Assembly (NCBI RefSeq): GCF_021155765.1
Contig: NC_060110.1
Location: 18,188,001-18,252,000 of the forward strand
DNA: 64,000 nucleotides
Reading direction: 5' to 3'
Source: Diprion similis
Lineage: Eukaryota > Arthropoda > Insecta > Hymenoptera > Diprionidae
The notes under the pieces were generated by a model. The model searched no databases. It saw only the letters and a list, made by a program, of their open reading frames with translations, and was not told where the DNA came from. Of the stretch, positions 44,669-57,200 are shown in pieces. Both the position numbers and the translations under genes were made by a program. The stretch's first letter is position 1, and the number at the start of each line of letters is the position of its first letter.

Positions 44669-47600
44669 CTACCGTGGTCCGTACAAAGACGACGTATGCG
44701 ATCCGGGATGTGCGTGATGAGGATGGGTCGGGTAGTGATGAGGCGACGTCATGTGTGCCGCCTGATGTCCAGGGTAACCCCAGTGACTGGGACTCGCACC
44801 GTAAAACTGGTGTTCGGGATTCGGGATACCGGAAATCCCCGCTGAGATGGTCGAGGCGATCGGAACCGCGGGCACGGAAGCGTAGCTCGGCAATACGTTG
44901 CCGGAACCGGTCGCCGGCCTTTTCGCGGGGTTCTGGACGCTCTGGGAACCGGAAGTCGGGGACTCGCACTCGTCGGGTTCGCAGTCTCTGAACCCCTTGG
45001 CGAACGGATTGCTCGCGATTTTCAGCTGCGTTATTCGGTGGTTCTGGTAGGCTGTAACCGCCGTGAACCTCGTCTCCGGGAACGTGAACGTTTTGAAGTT
45101 CTCCGTTCGTGGATCCGGCGCCGAACCCGGGGGTGATGGGGCCACAACCACGTGGCATCGGGGCTGGTAACGGTGCATGGAATTTAAAATTATCTGGAAC
45201 AATAATTTTTATTTTTTTTATTTTACTCGTCGGAAATTCATTTTTATTACGCACTGAGAAAAATTTCATTTTCTACAGGTACTACGAAATATTTAAGAAG
45301 ATATTGTCTGGGTAAAATGGGTATCGTTTATGCAACGACAAGTTTTATGTGTTTTTGAAATCATATGAAAATTTGATACTTGAGCAAATGTTTATGGTGT
45401 TGTTTACATTTTCCATTTATTGAGATATTATTTACATATTATCTATTTTGTCAGTTTAATCAGGCTTTGATATCAATTTATTCTTTCACTATTAATATCA
45501 AATTATTGCAATAGTTGTACGATCAAATATATAAGTAAAAGTGCAGACTGTAAAGAAAAAGAAAATAATAACGTACTAGATTTTGTGGTTGCAATCACAA
45601 GACTCATTTTCAACTTCTACTCAAACCTATTTATTTGTCAGTTATGAAAAAAAAAAAAAAAAACTAAAATTACAGTCAAGGTCTGTAAATGAACGAGAAG
45701 TATGTATAAGAAGTTTAACTCGGTGTGACCGTTAAATTCATCTCGATCACCTTGATTCCGCAATATCTTGCGATTATATTTAGAGGTTTCATATTTCGCA
45801 CAACTCTGCACAGAATTTTTCTTATTAAATAAATACGGGCAAGAAAAAAATTTGCTCATCGGGATCGAAAACTGTGATAATCCATACAACTAGCCGAGCC
45901 TGTACACCGATAACTTGGTGTGAAAAAGAAATTTCACGCTCTGAACGACGGAAGCGTCTAATATAAATAACCTCCGGATTATACAAATGATATTTTTTAC
46001 GAGACGGTTCAGCGATGGAATTGATATTAAATGATGATGTGATAGTAGCCTGACGCGATTCTGTATGTGTATACGAATGTACGTAGGAACGTGTATAACA
46101 GGTCTGTATACAGTTGGTGATTTATTTTGCTTAAACTGGCGCGTGATTTTTGATTGAGTCATTTCTAAGAAAGTGGTTTCTCGAAAAAATGACGTTCCAC
46201 TTTCTCCACAAGCGCAAGCAAACAAATAGACATTATACGTTTCAAGGTATAATGCCTCTGAGTTGCAGCTCCATGCACTCGGTGCATCCCATCTCAACGC
46301 ACCCCAGCTCCTATCATTAGGCTGTTTATTTTTTTCCACACTTTCACATGGGGATCACGGATGCCTTAGATTCATCTGCTCTCATACAGCGTAAACATTG
46401 CAGCGTATACCAGAACTCGGTGTATCCAAGGGTAAGACCGCAAGAGTAACGACTATAACGGGTGACTCTGGCGTAAATTACAATCGCCAAAGCGTTGCAC
46501 TTGCGTACAGAGATTCCCTCGTGGCAAGGAAAAGAAAAAAGGTAAAGATAAGAAAAAATCCTCCACCCACATACGCGTACTAAACAAATTCCCATAAGTT
46601 GGTAGATGATCGTAATTTCTTATTCCGTACCGGGCTCGACTCTAATCAACTACAACTATAATTCCTACGTTTCGACGCCACATGACGGGCGCGTAACACC
46701 CGGTATAATATTTGAAAGATATACACATGAGCCGGGGAATAAGTCGGAAGGCGCACGGCGGGGGGTGGGTAGAATGTTTGACAGCTCCGAGAGCCCGGTG
46801 ACTAATTAGTGTAAAAAGTAACCCCCGACCCGACCCAACGGCAAGGCGACCCCGTGCCTCCCTCTACTCTGTTTCTGCTATTCACCCCAGGCATATAACG
46901 TGGTCACATATAGCGTATATGTTGGTATGCCGAGGGTTGAGGACACCCCTGGACTCGAGGCGTCTTCCGAAGTGCGTGTGGCCCTCTCTCTCCCCCAGAT
47001 TTGGAATTTTTTGTTTTTTTCTCCACCTTCTCCCTTATAGGCGTATATTTTATGTTTTTTTGCCCTTTTTCATTTTTTTGCCCGGAGTCGGGCTGCGCGC
47101 GTAATCCGGAAACGCCAGGCGATACAAAGTGCCAATTAAGAGAAGAGACGGTATCTTCGGGTATTCGACTACGGCTTTTGATTTTTTATACCCAATACGC
47201 GGTTTTTGGAATTTGTTCCTCCTCCAACGCGCGGGTAAAGCATCGCGCATATATTATCTCTTGCTGTCGCTGCAGGCTTGCATAGGTTTCCTTCCTCGCG
47301 GTCTACGTGTATTTTAGGATTGGACTCCGGCTCAATTGTGCACCCTGCATCATGCACCGCAGGAAGAAAGTTATCCGCCGCGGTTCCAAAGTCTACTCTA
47401 ATTAGCTCGCGGGGTATATAACGAGGGTCGAAAACTACCGCTTGTACCTACATACGCAGTGACCACGTAATTGGTTGCCTCGTTTCGAGAAAATGACGCG
47501 AAATGCGAAACGGACGCGATGTCAACTTGATCGGAAACGTGTGAACGAGGAAGACGAGAGCGATTAGCTGCTTCCGAAGAGACAAAAAAAAAAAAAACAA

Positions 47601-50600
47601 GAAAATAGTCGAGTAAAATTCAAGGGAGAAAAAACTACGCGATCCGCGAAGTGAGCGTGAAATTATAATTGACTAGCGTTCAAATTTCTCTCGCCCCTGG
47701 CTCGTGAGGTATAATATGAATGTGTATAACCGCAGCATCCGATCCTTTGCAGCCGACGCCTGCGAGCGGTATGCAAGAAAAAACACCGGGTAACGGTGTT
47801 GGAAATGCAGCTGGAATAAAAAGAGAAAATCGAGTAGGAATAGACGTCGCGCGCGCATTCGTCTCGTTTTCCAAATTATTCACGTGGCGTGCATAAGTTA
47901 CACGTTAAAGTGCAAACGGCGATCCCATCGTCATCGGGCGTTTGTGAGAGGTAAGACTTGGAGGAAGAAAGGAGGGTGAAAGAGAAAGAAAGAAGGAACG
48001 AAAAAAACAACAACTACGAGAAGAGAAAAGAAAAGAAAGGGTACGGCTTAAGGCTTGCAGGGAAAAGATAACGTAGGTCCATAAGAAAAAGCACCGCGTA
48101 TATAAAGATGTTTGGGTTCTCGCCACTTTATAACGAAGCTTTGTTTGACGTAGGACAGCGTAAGCAAACTCGGAACAATGATATACGTCGTAGCTTGTTT
48201 TAAATTAGGAAAAAGAGCATTTATCACGTATCAAAACATTTCGTCGATTAGAAAAATCGCGTGGATCATTTGCGGCGTTTATCGCTACCGGAATTATTGC
48301 GTCTCCACTGCCTTCTACGTAGACGATCCCCACCCTCCAAAACGATCGTTTCGAATCGCCGGAAATTCCCCCTTCTAGCCTTGTTTACGTGCACGGCTAT
48401 AACGGCTACGAACCGAATTATTAATGTTTCGTCATTTTTCTGCACCGTAAGCTGGACTTTTAAACGAACTGCTGACTCCAGCTCATTCCTCTGTAATGTG
48501 CACGTACGCTTCAACCAACTCGGCTTAAGCATGCGACGTGCTGCCGAGCCCGTCTCCCAGGCTCTTAAGGTCTGCTTAACCTCTGTTTATGTTATTTTAC
48601 AAACGATACAAACATTTGGTTTGAAGAGACGTGGCTGGCCTCTCAACCGAGATTCTAACTGCAGTCCGAATCGCGCCAAACCTTGTGCCTCCCCCCAAAC
48701 TTAAGACTTATGGATCTTGGTGCCAGACGCTGCTAAATCACTCGCGATCAAATTGAATGATTCAAATTTTTGAGGAACGTGTGCCCAACAAAGCTCATCA
48801 TTCTTAGTGTAAAGTATTTATTATTCGAAATTACGTAAGACGTAAGCTTGAAAAAGTTGTCGAGAGTTATCATTTTTATGGCACTAATCTTCTGTCTACT
48901 TTTCTAGAAATTACCTCTAATTTTTGCGAAATATTCTTGCAGAGGTCCTGTTTTGATATAGCATCTAAAAAAACTAAAATTCACATTTTATACAAACTGG
49001 ACCTCGTGACTCGAGTTGAAAGAAAAGAAAAATGTAGGCACAGTAACGAATGAGGATATTTGCTATTCATTCCGCGTACGATTGATAATGATAAAGGATG
49101 ATTATTCAAATTTCCATGTGTAAAGAAAGTTTGTTTACTTGACAGAGTTTATCGGCAGCGAAAGAATCCCCACAGCCTGCTACACAAGTATCTGTATAAT
49201 TGAATTTTATTGCAGTGATAATTATGTGAAGATGTGAGATGCCGGTACGTATACAAGTTTGATGAGGTGTCTATGCTCCTGCCTTTCCTCGCCTACATTT
49301 TTGACGGCCTGAGATCCTTAGACTGTATACACACACCAATATGAATTGGCAATTCAAATCTAATATCAAATTACTTCCAGAAACATCGTGAGAGAAGATA
49401 AGACTTGAAAAGAAATTTTTCGCAACCTGCAGCTCCCAGTGTGAATATTTTAAATATGTGAATAATTAAACGGCAAACTCTTATCCACGAAGAACCATTG
49501 TCAGTACTTTACCGCATCTGCGATAAACAAATAAAATAAGACAATCGTACGTGACCTGAAAATTCAATCTGCATCTAATCGTTAATGTGAATTAAGTTTT
49601 ATACGGATTCGAGTAAACTGGTGTAAAATCCGACTTCCATGGGCACGTATAACGGCAAATGTAAACGTTATAATTTATGGAGACAGGTCTAAGTAGATTA
49701 TAGTAGCATCTGAACGTTCAGTCGGAGAAACAAACTTATCCGAATGGAACGACCCGATCAGGGCTATAATACGGAAGTATAATTTTTGACCCTAAAGATA
49801 GTTATAACCCTGTTAAAAATCGTTCGATATTCTTTTTATAAATCTATGCAAACAATTTGAAGGAATTGTGTCACCTAACGATCTCAGGAGTTCGTTTTGC
49901 AAGCTGCACTGTTCCCCGTCGGCCGTTATATGATAAATAATAATTTCAGTCGCTGCTATTTGTATTGAGAATAATAAATGTGAGAAGGGCAAGAACCCGG
50001 CCGCCGGGGTTGTTTGCAAAGTTATTCGAATCCACTTAGCGGCATTATTTAGTGAGTAATTCTGTGCAAGGCGCGAGTGTATACAGGTATATAAATTAAA
50101 CTGATCAAGGGGGGCGACTTCAAGCTTCGATGATTCTAAACGAAGCATTGCGCCATCAAGCGTTCAGATTTAACTTTTTGAATTTTTGGAGAGCCGCGGT
50201 GCCGTGCCAGTCGTATCTCAGGTCAATTAAGAAGAACGCTTCCGAAACGACAAACACGTGGGGCCGGACCCGAGCTACCGTCTCTGTCTCTCGTGCCGGT
50301 GTCGCATCCTTCACCGTTCTTTATGTAACGCCTAAACTACACGACCGGCCACCGCGCCCTGACACGAGTCCTCGCGTCTCTCGCTTTACGACCGCTGCGA
50401 AGACACGACGCGCGACGCGGCTCTACGGGAATATTAATATCAAATCGAGCCACGGATTCCCGCTAGACAAGCGGCGAAAGCCGGTAATTAAAACCGCTGC
50501 TTATCTCGGTTGCTCGCACGACTGCACCTCGGTTATCAAAATTCGCGCAACGTATATTAGGTATAACTAGCGAAAAAGGTTGTAGGTGCATCGATGGATG

Positions 50601-52641
50601 CTCGGTAAAACGGTGTTCAGATTCCTTCAGCTCGCGATATCGAATTCGCTGATTTCGTTAAGCAATAATATATGTCTCATACTCACGTGGCCGTTGTCGT
50701 CCAGCTGGTTGTTGGTGAGTTTGAGTTTGTCGAAAGACACGGGCTGCTTCATCCAGTGAGCACCGCTCGCCGGACTGTCGGGATGAACGTGGATTCTGGG
50801 GGGTGAAACGGGGTCAGCTCGTCCAGCTACCACCCAGGCGCTGCTGTGGAAGGCGTATCTGTACCTCTTGTCGTCGCAGGGTACAAAGTCCATGACCAAT
50901 AGGTAGTCGGTGTTTGGATCCAGCCCGAAAATTCGACACTGGAACGACAAACGCGGAGGGTGAATTTCTCTGTGCGGTTTCACCGGAACCGTGATATTTT
51001 CTCGTGGAATTTGTCTGCACTGATTGCCATTTTCGGCGAGGAGCTAAACGCACCTGGAACGTGGGGAACATCCTGCGGCCGGCTTTGGTCACGATCATCT
51101 CGGTCCCGAGCTGGTGAAACTCCTCCCAAAGCGGGCGAGCCTCGAGGGCGATTCCGACGGCCGAAAGGGCCGGATGCAGGGGCCTCTTCGGGGGTGCTTC
51201 GTCGGACGGTGTGTTCGTCGTCGGGGTGTCGTTGTTGTTGTTGTTGTTGTCGTTTCGCGAGGACTCGATCGACGAGGACGGTGATATTGCCGAGGATGCC
51301 TGGGCCAGCGTGGTTTCCAACGTTGGACTACGGGAGCGTTTCACTCTTCCGGCGGTTTGCAGACACGCTGTGGACAACGCGTTGATCGTTACTATCGACG
51401 CACCTATGGTATGCAATTCAGATAACGTTCAGCCTTTTTTTTTATCAACTCAACGACCTTTTTTATTCGACCGATACGACAGGGTCATAGTAGGTAGGTA
51501 TGACTATTATGCTCCGATCTCACAGTCGACTCGATTCGCGCACTCGCCCTGCAATTACACGCGAAGGTACTGTATTTTAATACATGTCACACGTAACGCG
51601 AGGAATCGCCGATTTACTTTGTTCAAAATCGAAACGAGGCCAAACTTTAGCCAACTCTAGTAATATATATCTAAACGCTACGAAGGAGTTACGAAGAATA
51701 CGTTATAATAAGTAGAAGAGAGAAGAAAAAGATATGAATCGGAAGCGATGGTAGAAGATGATAATTACTCGATGTAAAGTTTGTAACCGCACATTGTTCA
51801 ACTGTTTTAACACTACCTTGAGAGAATTTAATTACGCCGCGACAATCGGAACGTGTAGTTCGAAGGAGATTCCGATTCAAAGTCGAGCTTGCGTCGGGTT
51901 CGCGTGAATCTAAATTCGTTTATGGCCAGGGAACACGATGGCAGAATGCAATGGAAAAGTCAAGTATAGCCGAATGCCAGAGAAGATCGACACGAATTCT
52001 TCTACGTCGGACAACCCGAACAAGAAGAAAACAGTATAAGAGAGAGAGAGCGCGAGAGAAAGAGATACTTGCGAGCATTCAACAGCCGGGTATCAGAGAA
52101 CTGATCGCGTAAAAGATCTCTCTTGCGAATTTGTCCTATCACTTATTTTCGTTGTCAATATGTCAGTGGCGGGAAATTGTTGTTAGCTTTTCTCTCTTTC
52201 TACTTGGCGGATATCACACGCGCCGATATTATTACAGACAAGTATTCGTCTGGCTTTTGGTGCGCGCCGATTGTTGACGAAAATTCATAAAGCAGCTGTA
52301 TGACGATAATCAAAATAATAAACAAATGGAAATCGAATAACAAATACACAAGCTCCCGCCACTCTTATCGGTCTACTTTAACGTTACATGTCGGTATATA
52401 CGATCGAATTTGCCGACGCGTCGGCTCGACTCTCACCTTCCATTTGTTGCATCGGCGACGGTACCGGCGGCAGCTGCGAATGATGGTGCTGATGTTGATG
52501 GTGGTGGTGTTGCTGCTGCTGCTGCTGCTGCTGATGTTGATGCTGCTGATGATGATGATGATGGTGGTGGTGGTGGGTCGCCCACTGTTGATAGCAACAG
52601 TCCGCAGCAACTTCGTGCTGTTGTTCATGTTGCTGTTGCAT
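44669..52641 (-). CDS. org-1: T-box transcription factor, Tbx1/org-1 class, four exons
   Basis: Exons 52641-52437, 51367-51054, 50938-50687 and 45193-44669, 431 residues. Phases 1, 0 and 0 agree and all junctions are GT-AG. The N-terminus is extremely His/Gln-rich (mixed runs), then comes an Asn run and [15 protein letters not shown]. The DNA-binding T-box spans about residues 143-327: [105 protein letters not shown] and FAKGFRD. The combination [12 protein letters not shown] with [11 protein letters not shown] favours org-1 over Tbx20, Doc or Tbx2 types. The loop after HVV is Pro-rich. The C-terminus is His/Pro-rich. The family sets mesoderm and visceral muscle identity as a nuclear regulator. 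The third intron is about 5.5 kb. Confidence 0.93.
45194..50686 (-). other. Large third intron of org-1
   Basis: About 5.5 kb of intron with only short frames. It is long compared with the gene's other introns (115 bp and about 1.1 kb), the usual place for enhancers in developmental regulators. I could not pick out conserved elements by eye. Confidence 0.6.
52505..52579. repeat. Coding CAG/CAT repeat tract in org-1 exon 1
   Basis: Minus-strand runs of CAC/CAT and CAG encode about nine His, then mixed Gln/His, eight Gln, and more His/Gln. Such tracts vary in length between individuals. Confidence 0.9.
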
Positions 52642-53559
52642 GCTTCGTCGAGATGTGTATTCTCTTCGACAGTCACTCGCTTCACTGTATTATATACATG
52701 TATTATATGTATACACCGCTCTCACCAAAAGTGCAAAATTTTCCTTTTCGGCACCTTTGAGCTAGAACTCTGTGTGCCAGATTTACATGTTATTTTTATC
52801 CAAGCCTTGCTCGGTTTAACTATATAAGAAACGATTTAAACTGACCCGAGTTAAATAATCGTCTCTGCAGTGGAATCTCTCTCCACCGTTGCACTACGGT
52901 GACAGGCAATGAACTTGTACGATTATACTCCAATACGACGAATAATTCACCTTTAACAATAATTATGACAGAGATATATCACTTTTAAAGGCACTGAGTA
53001 TACCTAAACGAGGATACTTCAACACTGTGGTAATAACGTAATTTCCACCATTGCACGTAGGTAAAAGTTTTCACATATATAATCTTTCAACTCCAACTAT
53101 ATACCTGTACAGAACAGGCACCACTTATAACAAGTTCGCAGCATTCGACTTTATAATTATAATTATAAAACATACATATTGTATGAGTGTAAATCGTTTC
53201 ACAAGCGAGAAAAAAAAATCGTTGAAAGTATAATCACAGACTTGAGATAAACCCACGCACTAATTCCGGTCTCGTCGTCAGTTCGCGTGCACGTTGTTGC
53301 GGTATCACAACAATATCATCCGACACCAGTTTCGTTGCGTAGGTATGATAAACGGCGTTAAAAAATGTTGAGCGGTCTCCTCGCAAGGTATAAGATCATT
53401 GAAATCCTCGTATAGGTGGTTATCAGACGAGAAAGAAGAAGCGGCGGGCGGACATGACGCGGACATAGATACGTCGTCGGACGGGTTCAACGCATAGACA
53501 GATGTACAACGAGAGAATTCATTCGAAATAATTCACGGCCAATATGAATGGCTCTGATC

Positions 53560-54230
53560 CCCCCCGCGATCTTGACCAAAGATCTGACAATCCCGAGCGT
53601 CATCGGGGGTCAGGCGCACCGCTAACAGGAGATGTTCTCACTTCGGGATCGGATGCTGACAAGAGCTAGTCGAACTCGACCTAAAGCGATACTCGGTATA
53701 CCCCCGGCGTGGTGGAGGGAGCCCTGCACCGACGGACACACCGACAAACGGACGGGCCAAAGAACCGTGCCAGACTACCGAGCTTATCAACGGCTCATCA
53801 TTCTCCCGGTGATCCTCGGCGTGGTCCAGGCTCTCGAGCAGCCCGAGTGCAGAACCCACGGAGGTATAAGTCGCTGCTAGCCGGCCCCGAAGCGTCAATG
53901 AGTGCGTGCCTGCCTTCCTCGGTGTGCGTATTCCGAATTCTTGCTCCGAGGAGGGGTCTCGGGAGGTTCCTCCTCTCCTCGGCTGGCCACCCACGCCCGG
54001 GCGTCGTGCGCCGACGGCACGGAGAGCCACCGAGCCGTCCTGGTTTCGGGTGCCTCGAAGCCCTCGAGGGCGGAGCCAGGCGATAGCCGGGACTTGTTGG
54101 GAGCACCGGCCGACGAAGGCTTGCTTGCTTGCACCTTCTCTGCGTCACGATCATCGCCTCGCCGCCTCGAGCACGAAGAAGATGACCGCGCGGCCCGATC
54201 GAGGCACTTACGCGTCCCAATTGTAGTTTC
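53560..54230. promoter_or_regulatory. GC-rich, CpG-dense block upstream of org-1
   Basis: A conspicuously GC-rich block in an otherwise AT-rich region, open in several frames on both strands, as expected of low stop density. It lies 1-1.6 kb upstream of the org-1 start. I interpret it as a possible promoter or 5' UTR/regulatory region of org-1 rather than a gene. Confidence 0.35.
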
Positions 54231-57200
54231 ACCTTTACGCTGATTTCGTTGATTAGTTCTGAGGTCCGGATGCGAGCTGGTTTATTGTCTGAACGATTTC
54301 GTTGTAATAGCTTGTTCTTATCAGGGGGTATATACTCGCGTCTAGACCGATGGGACAAATTTTTCCTGCATGCCAACGTTAAACCGCGAATGAACAACGG
54401 TAACCATCTTATAGATCCAAGATCCAAAACTGACGTAACTTTCTTGAGAATTTCTTAAGCATCTGATAGGAAGGTGTATAATGTTCGATTCGTGATGATA
54501 ATGTGTACAATATTAGTATTATGTCTACTATCAGACTATTCCTAACTTGAAAATTATACATTTTCTTTCTATCAACTCGTAATCGATTTAATATCGATTA
54601 CTGTTTTATAACACACCGGTTGATCGATTATCAGTTGTTAGCCGAGAACTGTATAGAGACTGGATAAAATGTTTTATCCGACATAAATATGACATTAGGA
54701 AAAATGTAACATCTGATCTGTTACGTAAATTGTCTGCAACGGAGCAAAAAAAAAAAATACCTATTGCACGACTCCCAAAAAAAAAGACGCTAGAATTATA
54801 AAATAAGTAGGTAAAATTATCTATCCGTTGTGTATAAGCTTGCGTCACAATCTGCACGTTAATTGAAGTCATATTATATAATCGTTGCAAAAATTTTTTC
54901 TACACGATGACGCCATTGCGATAACGTATATCCGTGAATTTATGGAACTAAGTGTCATTAAGTCATAATCGTACAAGAGTTGAAAGAATTTATGTCTATA
55001 CTGTGATACATTAAAAATGAGTTATGGATATATAATTGCGGGAAATACCCCGATGTTCGATCGTACAGAGCCGTGATGCAGTTTATGTATAGGTACGCCT
55101 CATAGAAAACCAAATGGTCAAAGCGTAGGTACCTCCTGCACAAAATGGCCACGCCTTTCAAACGAAAATTACAAATGCTCGTAGCTGAAAGAAGTTTGAT
55201 ACAAGCAATGACAACCTCGGCTACGTCGTGTATATCGAGACAAAAAAATCTCATCCAACAGAAAAATTCAAAATGGCGGGTGATATACGTATTTCATACA
55301 AATACAAATTGCAGCGTGAAGTTAGCCGCGACGAATCTGCAATGCGGGCAGATTTTCCAACGTGACGATGAAAATTTGTAAAAGTTTAACCTTTTTAATG
55401 TCATTTGACGTATATATGTAGTACATACAATAGCTGCTGACCGCGGTGAGCCGTGAGTCACGAGGTACATACCTAGTACAGCTTCTGCAGTGCTACGCCG
55501 TAGCTATTTAGCGTTTTGGCTTTGTAGCCAAGAGCCAGACGAGAAGGCGGAGTTAGTCGGATGCTACAGCCTGCCCAACAAATTAGTCGGCATCTTTCGG
55601 ACCCGCTACGCGACAGACTTCATTTTTTCCTCTCCTTCCTTTGTCGTTCGGTTTTTTTTTTTTTTTTTTTTTTTTTTTATTGTTTGGTATTATTTTTATA
55701 TACATTTTTTTTTTTTTTTGCCTCTTTCCTGTCGTATTTCCCGCAGCCCACGCGGTCCGGGCGATCCGAGCGGTCCCGACGCTTCTGACTAATTCGACCC
55801 ATTTATATGTCTAAATGAAAGACAAATACGAACAAGTCGAAGCACAAAGATACAAATCCTAATTCTGAATAGAACCCAGATTTTCCTGGAGCCCACGTAT
55901 TATTGCTTTGATATTTGCTCGTGAATGTTCAAATATCATTCAATGTCATGTCAATATAAATAAGAAATTCATGCTCACAAATGTGTGCAATGCGAAAGAA
56001 TTGTATACATTATAGAAACATCATTTATTTAGCGACATAGTTGTCACGTTCCCACAATGAACATGTAAGATAATGTGTACCAACAAGACAGATAGACACA
56101 TTACACCTGAATCATCGTACGCAAAGAAGAAAAATAAATACACGAGCTGTCCCTTGAGAATAAACGCTAATTAATAAAACTGAAAGAGACACGCATAAGG
56201 ATGTATGCCCCAAGTTCTAATAACACTGGAGTACTTAATATCCAGAAACACAATTACGCTTCAATTCACGGTGAATATATTCGTCTTCCAAATGCAACTA
56301 AGCATCACTGACGTTCACGCACGTGTTCATCCCGCAAGTACGTGAGCTTCTTCAAAACAAAAGGCGACCGCTACAGTAGAATTTAAAGGCTCCTTTGTAG
56401 GCATTTATTTAGAAGAAGCCGCGGATTCCATTTATTTGATTGCCTATATACGAACACTTTGCCGCTATTAATGTAATTATTTTTTTATGCTACGAACTAA
56501 TATAAATTAGAGAATTCAAGAATATACTGAAGCGACGGTTTTCACTTTACTCCAAAATTATACACCTGCGCGTATGTGTGAAAAATATAAGTTCATTGTA
56601 CATAATTGCTGACTATACCTGTCAAATTACACTGTGTCACGATTACGTTATAGCAGCTGACTTACTATATACTTTCAGTATGATATACGTATGAGAAAGG
56701 ATAGAAATTAAGTAAATAACTCGAAGGTTTACACTCGTGATATTTGATCGTTTCGTTTCAACTTCAGTTAAGGAAGATTGAGATTGCATAGGATCGTTTT
56801 GTCCGTACGAAACTGAAAGATTGTTCAGTAAAGAAAAGTTGCAGCGCAAAGAACTTTATTGCTACTTCGAAGAAGTCATGGTTCATATTCTTTCTTCGAG
56901 CTTAAGTGCGTGCAAATATGTCTCCCGATCAATTTTAACGTACGTTTACGTTGTTATAAAATGTCCGTTCTCGGGGATTGAAAACTATTGCAATACTTGT
57001 AATAAGACAATAGGAAAACCTTGGAAAAAGTCTGAAGCGCTTCGTAATGTTACTTTTAAAAACAAGTACAAGTCAATCATAATTATACACTTTTACACTT
57101 CGTGAAACTTTGAAGAAGAACTTGTGAAATCTTATAGTAAAATGCGGCGGAACGGACGATAACGAGAAAAAAACAAGCCTCGCAGTTAATTTTATTAGAG

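Noticed and set aside
48261-48704. 147-codon plus-strand frame inside the org-1 third intron
   Set aside because: No recognisable domain, signal or splice context; composition looks random.
50020-50040. ttattcgaatcc resembling a tRNA B box
   Set aside because: No matching A box or cloverleaf could be formed around it.
52300-52827. 175-codon plus-strand frame with Leu/Met/Val runs
   Set aside because: Antisense of the CAG/CAT repeat tract of org-1 exon 1.
53638-54427. Several long frames on both strands (up to 209 codons)
   Set aside because: GC-rich sequence has few stops. The predicted proteins are Arg/Pro/Gly-rich without domains, and overlapping frames on both strands are equally long.
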